A program made the translations under genes and the position numbers. A stretch of 64,000 nt of DNA from Amblyomma americanum. Taxonomy: Eukaryota > Arthropoda > Arachnida > Ixodida > Ixodidae. The notes beneath the pieces were generated by a model, which saw only the letters and a program-made list of their open reading frames with translations, made no database searches and was not told where the DNA came from. The stretch covers positions 106,153,048 to 106,217,047 of the forward strand of contig NC_135500.1 in assembly GCF_052857255.1 (NCBI RefSeq), read 5' to 3'. Shown one piece after another: positions 12,561 through 64,000 of this stretch (position 1 is the stretch's first letter; every line of letters starts with the position of its first letter).

Positions 12561-14220
12561 CTTAATCATAGAAAAACTCTCGCTTCCTGCAAGCGCATAG
12601 ACCCAATTGCGTCTCCCGGGACCCGTGACACAACCCCGGAAAGAACATGCCCTTCCAAAAAAAAAAAGCATTAATAGACAGAATAACACTATTGGTAACT
12701 GCCGGCCAAAAGCGCGTCAACGGTTAAACCTTGCATCCGTGTGTGCCTAGCAGGCAGAGCGTCTGAATTGCACGGAAAAGCGTGGTTGGTGTGGGACAGC
12801 GACAGCATTGAAAGTATAACTAAGTCGCACAATTATTGGTCAACCAAAGTCAGTCATTCCAAACCTTCGGAAGCCAGTCACGTGGCATGCCTTTTTCTCC
12901 ACCTTCTGCGTTGTCATCGCCTTCAGGCAAAAGCCTGAACTAGACAGGGCAGTTAATACCAGGCGTTCGATGCGTTCTGCCCGCACATCCGCTGCGCATC
13001 ACAAGATATGACGCGTGTGATAATGTAACAACGCATCTTTCCAACAGAGCTGGCCGGACCTGATATCACCTGAGATGATTTCATTCGTGCGGATGACGAT
13101 GCCGACATTGCACAACCACTAACTGACGAAACCACATGCAATACGAGCAATCCCCAACTGCTAATTACCTCATGATGAAGATGACGAGAGAGTCGACGAC
13201 CATCCATTGCCGTGAATGCATCAACGGCAATTACATCTGCTTCGTCTCTAGAGCTGCTTTTTTCAGCAAGGAATTCGGCGAAGAGCATATGGTCATGCTG
13301 TAGAGCTTCTAAAGCCCAGTGCTAAGGTATGTTTTCAAGAAACTGACACCCTGAACGGATTTAAAGGTGCACTAAATATGTATCTGAACTCGTCTTCTTA
13401 CCGTGGGAACTCGATCTGCATGTTCCGAACATTCTTAGAAACATCGAATTATTCTCCTATGCGGCCGATTTCCCTAATTTAATTCGAATTAAGCGTCCCG
13501 GCTCCGGCCTTTTTTTTTAACTCAACGCTGAAGGTAGGAGGAGTCAACCAACGCGTTGAGGGCCTTTCAGAGAGTCCTGTGGGGCTTGGCGCTCTGCCAA
13601 CGGTGGAGTGATACGTAAATCAAAGATTCTATGCGCATTTTTATTTCCGTGGGCCTGATTTGCGGCTATGATGTCTGCGACTATAACTATTTATTCAAAT
13701 AAACATAAAAAACATAATAAAAGCGAAAGCGAAGCCGCTACGGGACTGGCTGCAAGGCACTCCACGCGTTGGTTGACTCTGCCTAACTACCGCGTGGAGT
13801 TCAAAAAAAGGCGGGAGCAGGGTCATTTAAGCCCATTTAAATTGGGGAAATCAGCCGCAGTGGACAATAATTTGCAGTTTCTAAGAATGATTGTAACGTG
13901 TAGATCGAGTTCACGCCGTAAAAAGACGAGTTCAGATCCTCCTCAGCGCGCCTTTAAAAGAAACATAAACGTCACAGTTCTGTGAGTGGGCATATATGGC
14001 TGCAATATAGGAAGTTCACTAACTACTAACTTCAGATACAACGGACGCTATCCGCACAACCGTCAAACTTGTTGTAAATAGGCTCAACTGTATACATATA
14101 TACAATTTAATTTAGAAAGAATCCTAACCGTAAAAAGGATAAAACACGACGCTTCGCACCTTCAAACCTTACCCAAAGATGTTCCTAGACGATTGCTTCT
14201 AAATCCAACCTAACCACCAA
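12561..14220. other. Intergenic DNA, nothing recognised
   Basis: Small frames on both strands without domains. There is an A-rich run near 12655 and a T run near 13510. Confidence 0.35.
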
Positions 14221-14221
14221 T

Positions 14222-15060
14222 GCAGTTTACTGTCGAGCGGAAACAGCAGGGTAGCCTTCCATTTCTCGACGTTCTACTCACAATACACGACAAAGGCTTA
14301 CGGTTCTCGGTGTACGTACATACAGCCAACCCACAGGAGAAGGTGTCTCCAGTTTGGCTGCACCCACTGCACTAACCACAAGGCATCTGTCACAAGAACT
14401 TTATTGAAGACAGTGGACAGCCTGTCCTGAAGAAAAAAAGGAGGGAAAATGAGCGAGTTGTCATGGACCTCCAAAATAACGTATAACCCACCTCTTTCAT
14501 TCGCGCATCACTCAAAATCACAAAAGACTCATCGAAAGCAAAAATAATTTCACCTCTGGCCAAAGAATACGCCGTCAGCATTTTCAGTCCTTATGCAGAA
14601 GGCGTCAGTGAAACCATGACCCATGCTGTCTGCAGGGAAGGGGCACAAACGGCACATAAACAGATTTCCACCATCGGACGCCTCTTCCCCCCCCCCCCCC
14701 AAGAAAAAAAAAAGAAAAAGCCCGTCGCCCGTAAGAAGAGTCTCAAGGCGTGATATACAATGTCCCCCGCTCGACGTCGTACATTAGCGAAACCAAGAAA
14801 TTCCCCGAAAGAAGGGAGCAGCACAAAACGGCTGTCAAATTAACAGGGATCGAATCGCGGTGGCGGAACACTGCCAGGCATGTGAGCACAAGACTGACTT
14901 CCAGGGAACAGCTGTGCTGGACACCGAGCCGCGCCTGCACAGAAGGCTCTCACTTGAGTCATGGCATATTCAGCAGTGTTTCAGTGGTTTACTAAACAAG
15001 GGCTTAAAAAGGCAGGCTGCAACTCGCCCGCCGTCACAACTGAATAGGGAACTGAGTAGC
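14222..15060 (+). pseudogene. Penelope-like retroelement fragment (RT end plus GIY-YIG endonuclease), decayed
   Basis: The plus strand first encodes QFTVERKQQGSLPFLDVLL and FSVYVHTANPQEK, matching the LPFLDV..F.VY block near the end of the Penelope reverse transcriptase. After stops and frameshifts, a C-run (14687-14700) and an A-rich stretch, it encodes YISETKKFPERREQHKTAV and then GTAVLDTEPRLHRRLSLES with WHIQQC. These are GIY-YIG endonuclease remnants (family motif near Y-I-G-x-T-x3-F-x2-R-x2-E-H). Multiple breaks show it is dead. Confidence 0.7.
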
Positions 15061-15120
15061 TTCCGAAATGTCGCGTCTTTTCTGTTGTTGTTTTTTTTGG
15101 TTGGCATAAGTACAATTTAA

Positions 15121-17500
15121 TTTAGACAGAACGCTAACCATAAAAAGCAAACTGACGCCGGAAGAGATCTCAAACTTTGTCGACGCCTTCGAGTGTGAGA
15201 AACAGCTTCACAGTCGAAAGGACAAAAAGTGTCGTTATTTTTTAAGTGCGTCACCCCTTTTTTGTAAGTAGAGGCGCACCAGATCACCAAAAGTGGAAAA
15301 CCATGTGTTAGCGCCCCATCTCTAATAATCCACACGAATCAAAGTGTATTGTTAGATAGGTTTAGAAATCATTGATCATACGTATGTGTTCCATGTGTTT
15401 CTACCATGCCTTATCCATGATCCCGCGCGTGATCAGGCACCTGTTATTTTTTCACCCCGCCTCCCTCCCCTAATTTCTACATATTCGGCCACTTCTGGTT
15501 TCAGTAAACCGCTGCAAGTAGGGCCTGTCTCGTCGCCTCTTCCTCCGCGTTGTCCTCTTTGGCGCTTTCATTTTCTACAGATTCTAAGAAATCCGTCAAG
15601 CATACTTGATCAGGGTTCAAGATGGCAGAGGCATACCCCAGCTTAGGGTGGACAAATTATTTTTATGCAAACAATTTTAAGTTTCATGCTTCTCGTCATA
15701 GCATTTATGGACTAGTATTGTCCGTCTGTGAGCAGCCGAACGCTAGTAACGGTCACCTTCCCTTCCAGCTCACCAGCGCTGCGGCGGGGGGGGGGGGGGG
15801 GGGGGGGGGGGAGCTTTTCTGTCTGGGACGCGGAACTCGCCGCCCGGCGGCGATGACCGTAAAGTTGACATCGGAGCAGTCTGGCCGGTGCAGGCCGCCA
15901 GTAGTGTGAAGGGGCCTTTAATCCTAGGCAACACAAATAGCAGTGAAAGTGCTTTGACTTTGGAGCACGCGTAGCGTCGGCGCATTTACACCGCTTGTGT
16001 AAACGGTGACGGTTGCCACGCTAAGAATTGCGGTGTCACAAATCTCCGCGCACATTCTGAGGGCTGGCACAGCGCGGAGGCGGTACCACAGGCGCGTGCC
16101 GTATACAGTACTGGAGCATAAAGTTGGTTTCACATGCAAGCGAACCGCTCGCGAATTCCGCCGTCGCGGCGAATGCACCCTCTCTCAAGCGGCGGAGAAA
16201 GCCCCAGCGGCTGGAGCGGCTAGGTTCGGGCAAGTTGGAAATTTTCGCGGCGGCGACGCGGCAGCACCGCACCTCAACAAATGACGGCCCGGCGTTGCCA
16301 CGCCAGTTTGCACGCCGCACGTATGAACTTTTGTTTAAAAAATAAATTATGTAAAGGGCTGTTTAAAGCTTAAAACGCAAGAATTATATTTATTTAAATA
16401 AACTGTAAAAAGAAATGACAAAATAATGCTTATATATTACGCTTTTTTGTGTTTGCAGGCCACCAAAACTGGTTGCAAGAGCATATCTTTTGCCAGCAAC
16501 ATTGGTTTTCGCAGCGGTGGGAAACGCGCAGCGGCGAAGCATGTGAAACGAGAGCTCGCGAACTGCTTCGTACCGCCGCGCCGCAGTTCGCTCTGTTCGC
16601 GAATTCGCTTCCATGTGAACCGCCCTTTAGAGGAAACGAACCCTGGAGTGCGCGTAACCTTGTGTGTGCTGCTGCCTTCTCCCCTTCGCTCACCGGTGCG
16701 GTGGAAAAAGGATCACGCCCACCATCGATAATTAGAGAAGTTTGGAGTAAATGTTACTCATTGCCAGTCTTGTACAATTGTTACAGAAAATAAGTAGCCG
16801 ATTAAAATTACAATTACTACATCTTAAATGTAAGGGATTACAGCGCTCAAATACCGCCCCAGAAAGTAACTGAATAACTACAGAGCCGTAATTCATTACC
16901 AATTTTCTTTGAACTTTATTACCATAATACAAACTCACACAAACTACAATGAACTACAACAATAATAATAATCATAGTAATGTTTATTTCACCACCCAAT
17001 TGTACATGGTGGCAGGATGTCCACACTAAAAGCTGCCTCTTGGACAGCTTGACTAGGCCACGGACACCCAGTTACTAACTTTGGCAACAAAAGAGTGGGT
17101 CACACGACTTTCAAAACATAAGTGGTAAGCAATATTACACACGATCACAACAAGTACTTCCCGTAACAAAAAAAAATGCATACATGAGTTAAACAAGGGA
17201 ATAATAAATTTAATTTGCTTCAGAAGCGCAATGGTGAGTTAGTAAACAGTATTATAACAACTCCTTGCACGAGGTGGTTGTTAGGGCAGTATTTTTAAAA
17301 GAAAGCGCATTTAGCAGACATGGCAGTATGTTAACACTAGCAACTAATGCCGCGGAAAGCGCAACCACGTTCGCGCGCGGCCGAACTATGTTTGACGCAT
17401 TCAGACTATATTTGACGCAACCACATCGTCACGAACGCTTCGCACCAGTAGCCTTTTTTGCAAAGAGGTAATTCATTACCACTAATCGATTACACAAAAA
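15121..17500. other. Intergenic DNA with GC-rich islands and a poly-G run
   Basis: Contains a 26-base G run at 15786-15811. The GC-rich islands at about 15820-16320 and 16500-16700 share related words in opposite orientation (TTTCACATGCAAGCGAA against TTCGCTTCCATGTGAA), suggesting inverted repeat DNA of transposon origin. At 16965-17060 an (AAT)n run followed by GTTTATTTCACCACC resembles a reversed LINE 3' end. Near 16880 and 17465 the word GTAATTCATTACC recurs. No gene is supported. Confidence 0.35.
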
Positions 17501-17845
17501 CAATAACTGACTTACCGAAATCGTTACCGTTTGAAAAAAGTAATCAGTTGATTACAGAATTTCACAAAAATATAATTAATAGCAAGTAATCAATTACGTT
17601 CAACTGCTCATTTCCGACAGAAGGGGCGTAGCCTTGGGCGTGCTGAGCGATGCCTTTCTACTGCGCTCGCGTGCTGGCGGAGCCGGGTCGGAAGAAAGAA
17701 CTGAAATTTTCTTAAAACCAGTCTACACGCTTGATCAATGGCGAAGCGTACCCAGCGCGAGGATGAGAGCGCAAATGTACGGTTAAAGCTGTGTGCATGT
17801 GCGCGCCTGCTTTGATGCGAAGAAGCGAACAGACACGGCGCGCGC

Positions 17846-17890
17846 CAATATGTATATAAAGGACATTGAGCGCTTTCTTCCATCCCGTGC
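17846..17890 (+). promoter_or_regulatory. Candidate TATA promoter
   Basis: GCGCCAATATGTATATAAAGGAC contains a CCAAT-like word and a strong TATATAAA box (about 17853-17860), followed after about 25-30 bases by pyrimidine-rich GCTTTCTTCCATCC and a GC-rich leader. This could be the core promoter of an LTR or of an unknown transcript. No downstream coding region is recognised. Confidence 0.25.
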
Positions 17891-18312
17891 CGCCGCCTAA
17901 GCTTCGGCGAAACGCACCCGCACGACTTCCGTATTGCTCCGCACGACTCCTGGACGACTCGCCAGCCACGCACCAGCGAAGCAGCGTGCGCCAGCCTGCG
18001 GGACGGTTCTGTCGTCATCATCCGGTCATCGGACTGTCGCAGTGCCCGGAGAACAAATGACGTTGTGCTTGTTTGTCTCTCTCTTGGGTTAGTGCACTTT
18101 AGGTGCAATCTCTCTTGTATTGTAGTCTCCCTCTTGTGTTACTTTGCTTGTGTTGCATTGTTTTGTGGAATCACTTTCTATGTCTTATTACGAGTGATTA
18201 GAAAAGCCTCTGTATCATACCTTTGCTATATCAAGTTTGTTTTGTGTGGGAACCTTTGGCTCCGACTTATGCTCTGGCTTATGACCGGCAAAAGATGGGC
18301 ACCAAACGGCTA

Positions 18313-18334
18313 CCCCCCCCCCCCCCCCCCCCCC
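18313..18334 (+). repeat. Poly-C run
   Basis: Twenty-two consecutive C residues, so the opposite strand is G-rich. Assembly length may be unreliable here. Confidence 0.95.
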
Positions 18335-18470
18335 ACCCTAGACAATTGCTGGTTTGTGGCTGAGCTTCCCACTCTTAGTCGAGGGCAGCGCCTTTGCTGT
18401 TGCTGTTTCATATTCAAGTAATCGCGGCCTTTCCAACAAACTAGTTTTGAGAACGGCGCATATTCTCTGA

Positions 18471-18768
18471 CCCGCCGCGGTGGCTCAGTGGTTAGGGCGC
18501 TCGGCTACTGATCCGGAGTTCCCGGGTTCGAACCCGACCGCGGCGGCTGCGTTTTTATGGGGGAAAAACGGTAAGGCGCCCGTGTGCTGTGCGATGTCAG
18601 TGCACGTTAAAGATCCCCAGGTGGTCGAAATTATTCCGGAGCCCTCCACTACGGCACCTCTTTCTTCCTTTCTTTCACTCCCTCCTTTATCCCTTCCCTT
18701 ACGGCGCGGTTCAGGTGTCCAACGATATATGAGACAGGTACTGCGCCATTTCCTTTCCCCCAAAACCA

Positions 18769-18798
<30 letters not shown>
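18471..18798 (+). mobile_element. Ruka-like tRNA-derived SINE, full length
   Basis: Very similar to the copy at 6830. It has the CCGCCGCGGTGGCTCAGTGG head, the GGGTTCGAACCC box B, the shared body and a longer (ATT)n tail. The flanking 9-base word TATTCTCTG occurs before (18461-18469) and after (18795-18803), a clear target-site duplication. Confidence 0.88.
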
Positions 18799-18799
<1 letters not shown>

Positions 18800-18803
18800 T
18801 CTG

Positions 18804-19950
18804 TCTCCTTTTTCTCTGTGCTTGTCAAGTTTGCACCGAAAAATTCCGTGATGAAAAATACACCAACTGTAAAAGGCGGCAGCTTGGCGACTTATGTGGA
18901 ATTAAAAAGATTAGGATCATAGTAACGCCTTCGGCGCTGGATGTGGTTAGTTTCTCGGCCACCAGGCAGTGGGAGTCCGGGAAGGACACGACTGGGACAA
19001 GTTATTAATTTACTAGAGTGGTTTGCTAACGGACGAGGCAGAAAGCAACTTTTTTGAAAAATCTTGGGGGGAGGGGGGAAGGCACTTGGAACCACACAAG
19101 CGAATCTGAATGAGGAGGTGTCGCAGGGGTCGTGGCTATGTTGTTGGTGCCCCTTTTTTTGGGCCGTTAACCAGCGGCCGAGCTCACGGCATTCTACAAT
19201 GTCGTGGCGTTAGTGCCAACGACGGGCCTCCACAATGTCGGACTGGTAGCGAAAAACGCATCTCTTGTGAAGGTTGGCTCACGTGCGTAGAGAACAAATA
19301 ACGGGGAGGATCCAGTTATGATATTAGTAGCAGTGTTAAAAACGTATGTGACGAAGAGAAGAGCGTGGTTCCGGTTCGGGTTGTCGCAGTTAACTTACGT
19401 GGACAGCAGGTCACTGAGGGTTAAACTGAAGCGCTCGCACTAGTTATTTGTCTGGTAGTTGATCGCCTCGCGTGTTGTTCTGAAACATCGGTATTACTGT
19501 CCGCTTTCTCGCGTGAAGTTACCTCTTCATCATGAGTCACCTGATCTTTTTTCACGGCGCTCTGAAAGAACAACTCACCTTTCGAGGTCATGTATTTCCT
19601 ACGGTTCCTAAGGTGTTTGGGTTGTGGCAGGGTAGTCACGGAACTTTGCCGTACCAATGCGAGTACGAGATAAGCTCGTTGTTCACTTGTAAAGACAAAA
19701 CAAAAATATAAGACGTAGCTTGCTAAGTATTCACATCAAAATTTAAAAAGTGTTTTAAAAGTGTGAGATTGAAGTTTGCTACTCGTACTGGCACGTCTTT
19801 TTCGCCAAGTGCGCTAAGACCAGCATGGTCCTATAGGGCCGCCCAGTGCCCTTACTGCGCTACCTATGCTGAGTCTTCGCGGCCTTGTGTGTGCCAGATA
19901 GTGTCAGTTTCTATTCCAGAAGAGGGCAAATACGGGCTGGTTGGTACATG
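18804..19950. other. Intergenic DNA, one rejected exon candidate
   Basis: A minus-strand frame (19421-19685) follows a good polypyrimidine tract but is not needed by the downstream gene model (see rejected items). Nothing else is recognised. Confidence 0.35.
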
Positions 19951-20029
19951 TTTTACGAATTGGAAAAACAGCGCAATCAAAGACGTCTCAATCTCGTCTT
20001 TGATTGCGCTGTTTTTCCAATTCGTAAAA
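19951..20029. repeat. Perfect 35-bp inverted repeat with 9-base loop
   Basis: Arms 19951-19985 and 19995-20029 are exact reverse complements around the loop TCTCAATCT. The word TCAGTTTCTAT stands on the left (about 19903) and again just right of the palindrome. It may be a foldback element or a rearranged end of a retroelement. Confidence 0.95.
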
Positions 20030-20279
20030 TCAGTTTCTATCTTTGTCACAGCGAAACTTAGTGCTGGCGTAAAATTTTTATCGTGGCGCAGTGACCTCTG
20101 GGAGGAACCAGCGCCTACCCCAGCCTTGTTCCAGCGAATTGCCCCTAACACCTGGGTTGTGAGGGCCGAACTTGCACTTTGACGACCAATACCGGTCATA
20201 ACAACTGGCACACCGGCAGAATCTCAAAAGATGTCTTTATTATCAGTAACTTTGCCCAGTACCCGTGAACTCTGAAAGA

Positions 20280-20525
20280 GTGCGGTGAGCGGCAAGTTGG
20301 TTCCACGTTATGAAGACAATGAATAACTGCGCAGAAAGAACGGGACAAGAGAGAAGAACCACACGGGACAAAAGCAGGCTAACAACAGATTTATTGCACC
20401 AACACCTCCTTTCTTCAACAACAAAGCGCATGCGCACCAACCAATCATCTCGTCTAATCAAGAAACTCCAACTCCTTGCGGTACAGGTGTATAGAAGCCT
20501 CGCTAGCACGTTTGTCAGGCCGTAA
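20280..20525 (-). mobile_element. Possible Penelope-like element 3' region
   Basis: Reversed, the segment carries CGCATGCGC, then GCAATAAATCTGTTGTTAGC and TCTCTTGTCCCGT. This resembles 3' terminal sequences of tick Penelope-like elements as I recall them. There is no coding content, so confidence is low. Confidence 0.3.
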
Positions 20526-21329
20526 TCACGAAATTTTCAATGCTTCGATAATCTCTCTCTCGCTTCCGCTCGTTCTTGTCTCGTCCTTTTTGGGCAGTTA
20601 TTTATCCTTTTCATTACTCGTAAAGTGTCTAAGTCTTCGCACGGAGGCTTAATCTATCGCACATATGCTCTTAATTCGCTGGCCAGAGGATCTTTTTTTC
20701 AGAAATTAAGAATAACAATGATATGTCTCCCTTCGGTGAGCATTTTCTGCAGTGTGGTGAATCACTAACACTGGTATCTGGGCTCATCTCTGTCGTGTCG
20801 TCGTTCTGTCCCTATTAGTTGGACACTGTTAACTATCTTTCTTTGACACGGTGGAAGGCAGTACGTACGGCATCATATGAGAACGGGGAGTTGTCAAAGC
20901 AAACATTCATGTGGCCATTGACTTCCATAGTTATTAAATTCTAGAGAACAAAGAATTTCATTCCTGAGCTTTTGTTCAAAAAAGTAATGCATTGATATTA
21001 AAGAATTAGTCCCGCTGCGTAAACGTATTTTTATAAAAAAAAAGATGTAGCTCGAGCAATTTTGCTCGCATAGAAGGATCTTCTATATTTTATACGGTAT
21101 GTCCAGAAAAGCAAAGGCAGAATGCAATACAGCAATTGAATGTGAGCGTACAAAAACGGGTTGAGTATAAATTACCAAGTCTTCTTCTATATAATCATCA
21201 ACCACTAAATGTTGTGGGAAATTATGGCAAATTGAACCAAGTTGTACAAATTATATTCCCGATTTTTTTAGGCACTAGAAGAAATGCTATGCGAAAAGGT
21301 TGCTTGACATTGACGGGGGAAGGAAGAAG

Positions 21330-21790
21330 GAAGAGAGGTTAACCAGAATGGCATTCCGGTTGACTACCCTAAATATTCGCGATAGAGGATTAGTCTTCAC
21401 AACATAATCATCAGCCTTACTACACCCACTGCAGGGCAAAGGCCTCTTCCATGTCTCTCGATAAACCCTGTCCTTTGCCAGCTGCATCCACCCTTTGCCA
21501 GCAAACTTCTTAATCTCATCCGCCCACCTAACCTACTTCCGCCACCTGCTATGCTTACCTTCTCTTGGAATCCACTTCGTTACCCTTAAGGACTAGCGGT
21601 TATTCTGCCTTCGCACTACTTGCCTTGCCCAAGCCCATTTCTTCCCCTTTATTTTGACTAGGATATCATTAACCCGTGTTAATACCCTCACCCACTCGGC
21701 CCGCTTCCGGTCTGTTAACGTTACACCTATCATTTCTCTTTCCATGGCTTGCTGTGCTGTCCTTAACTTAAGCTGAACCCTTTTTGAGCC
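21330..21790 (-). pseudogene. RTE-clade LINE C-terminal fragment
   Basis: Read on the minus strand, broken frames give LRTAQQAMEREMIGVTLTDR, KKWAWARQVVRRQNNR and RWADEIKKFAGKGWMQLAKD with RETWKR. These are the conserved C-terminal blocks of RTE-type LINE reverse transcriptases (AMERAMLGVSLRDR, WAGHIARR, W.DDI.K..G..W...A.DR). Stops between blocks show it is inactive, and a poly-pyrimidine 3' side follows. Confidence 0.7.
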
Positions 21791-22130
21791 CGCACGTTTC
21801 TGCCCTTTTGGTGAGTACCGGTGAGATACAAATATTGTAGACTTTTAAGGGATATTGGTAAACTGCCATTCGGACCTGAGAGAACCTACCACATGTGCTC
21901 CCCCCGTTCTTATAACTCGCAACACTGAAAGAAAAAACCTTACTCACGTAGGTAACATTGCTTGCTTCTTGAACGCCCCTGTATTAAGCCAGTCGTTCCT
22001 TTCTTTCACAGCAAAGAGTTCACTCCGATAATGTTTTTTTTTCAGTCATTAAAAATGAACATATGAAGCATTTTTAGAAGGTCTAGAGCAGAACAGAAGA
22101 ATGTAAGCAAGAAACATTTAAATAATCCTT

Positions 22131-22136
22131 TTTATT
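22131..22136 (-). terminator. Poly(A) signal AATAAA of the MAM/LDLa gene
   Basis: The minus strand reads GTGCGCAATAAAAAGG about 110 bases after the stop codon at 22249-22247. Cleavage is expected about 10-30 bases further, near 22105-22120. It fits a short terminal exon with a 3' UTR of roughly 130-140 bases. Confidence 0.6.
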
Positions 22137-22246
22137 GCGCACATAAACTTGTACAATTTACTCCTCCAGGAAAACGTTTGGATTTTCAGCAAGCTACACG
22201 CCACAGTGCTTCCAGAAATATAATTGTGGCATACAGATCCTTCATG

Positions 22247-63240
<40,994 letters not shown>

Positions 63241-63884
63241 CTGCGCAGCATTGATCAAGTTATCTTTTTTAAAGCATTAAAATGAATAACATGTGCACAC
63301 TGACAATATTTAGGCAAGCTAAGGCAAAGGCATAAGGCAAGCTTCGGGAAGCAAATCTACTGATTTTTTTTACAAGATTCTCCTAAGTGTTCGGGATGCT
63401 AGCAGTAATATGTGTAATAATAACAGCATGTCATCATGGTGAAGGAATGGCGATGTCTTCTCTTCAAAGCATGCTCTTTCTGCATAAGAAAAGAATCCTG
63501 CAACCATGGCTGGCGCTTTTCAGTGAATGCTGGGGCGCCATGTTGTAAAACTAAGCATATTTCAGGATAAATCGAAGTTTTTGGTCTTTCTGTCTCAGTA
63601 AATGCACAATTATTTTAGTCACCATGAATATGTGCCTTTAGATGCTGATTGTCAGCAAGCAACCTTATACCAAAGACAATGACTTGTAAAAGAGATCGCG
63701 TAGAACACAAATCGTTTCCCAGCTTACTTGTCTACGTGGGCATCGTGGAGCTTCTGCGACTCCAATTCTGCTGGAGTGAAGAGTCATGTTTTCTGGCTTC
63801 CTTCTTCTCATGTTATTGTCCATGACACTGTTTAGTGCTCTTGTGAGCATATGAACGTTTGTGTGTCTGTTACAATAAGCGTCC

Positions 63885-64000
63885 CCTTACAGTTCCGTTT
63901 AGGTCCGGCGAAAAGTCCGTATTGCGATAACAGCGGCTTAGTACAAACAGTGGGCCATATTTTGCTAGAATGCCCAGCGTATGCTGAAAAGCGCGCATAT
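63885..64000 (+). pseudogene. LINE ORF2 C-terminal fragment at the right edge
   Basis: The plus strand encodes LQFRLGPAKSPYCDNSG and QTVGHILLECPAYAEKRAY. This is the cysteine-histidine block that follows the reverse transcriptase or RNase H in I/Jockey-type LINEs (C..C....ET..H.L..CP.Y...R). It continues out of the window, opposite in strand to the MAM/LDLa gene. Confidence 0.65.

Noticed and set aside
18065..18421. 118-codon plus-strand frame rich in Leu, Cys and Val near the TATA candidate
   Set aside because: Hydrophobic by composition, runs through the poly-C tract, has no domain and no second exon.
19421..19685. Possible last exon of the MAM/LDLa gene (87 codons, good pyrimidine tract)
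   Set aside because: It would need a phase 2 donor, while the tail exon at 23125 ends in phase 1. A terminal exon with AATAAA at 22131-22260 already fits. It remains an alternative if RNA data show skipping.

Overview
This is a eukaryotic, intron-rich, repeat-laden nuclear window. It is most consistent with a hard tick (Ixodidae) or a close chelicerate. Three things point there: repeated copies of a tRNA-headed SINE resembling the tick Ruka family, Penelope-like retroelement fragments carrying GIY-YIG endonuclease, and a mixture of RTE, other LINE, Ty3/gypsy, Harbinger and hAT-like remnants. There are no operons and no prokaryotic signals. Nearly all long open frames are chance or repeat-derived.

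The main cellular gene lies on the minus strand from 63240 down to about 22110. I assembled it from splice sites, intron phase and domain logic. Twelve exons join in one frame and encode the C-terminal about 540 residues of a membrane protein: MAM, MAM, a Ser/Thr/Pro linker, two LDL-receptor class A modules, one EGF module, one transmembrane segment and a tail of about 27 residues, then stop, 3' UTR and AATAAA. This layout matches the C-terminal end of MAM-and-LDLRA proteins of the MALRD1/DIET1 type. Further N-terminal exons must lie beyond 64000. A second gene starts near the left edge on the minus strand. Only its first coding exon (186-258, a signal peptide ending in a strong splice donor) is visible.

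Region by region: 1-22 kb is the second gene's start followed by intergenic DNA. It holds SINEs, an hAT-like non-autonomous element with an exact 8-bp target duplication, a LINE fragment beside a (TTG)n array of about 260 bp, a retropepsin fragment, a Penelope-like fragment, two foldback palindromes (one inside the gene's last intron) and an RTE LINE 3' end. 22-44 kb carries the 3' two-thirds of the gene, with introns holding a CTATAGAC-rich MITE, (TA)n arrays and TIR elements. 44-60 kb is a single 16.2-kb intron. It contains a Penelope-like fragment, a decayed gypsy gag, a Harbinger transposase remnant, a SINE and a full-length young Ty3/gypsy element (51063-58445, same strand as the gene). 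60-64 kb holds the first three visible exons.

The gypsy element has two 954-bp LTRs that differ at only about five sites by eye, a 4-bp target duplication, a tRNA-Leu-like primer site and an intact gag. Its gag-pol junction looks like a textbook -1 frameshift signal: slippery A AAA AAC, gag UAG directly after it, 8-nt spacer and a 7-bp GC-rich stem. Its pol frame is interrupted by two in-frame UGA codons, so this copy is probably non-autonomous despite its youth.
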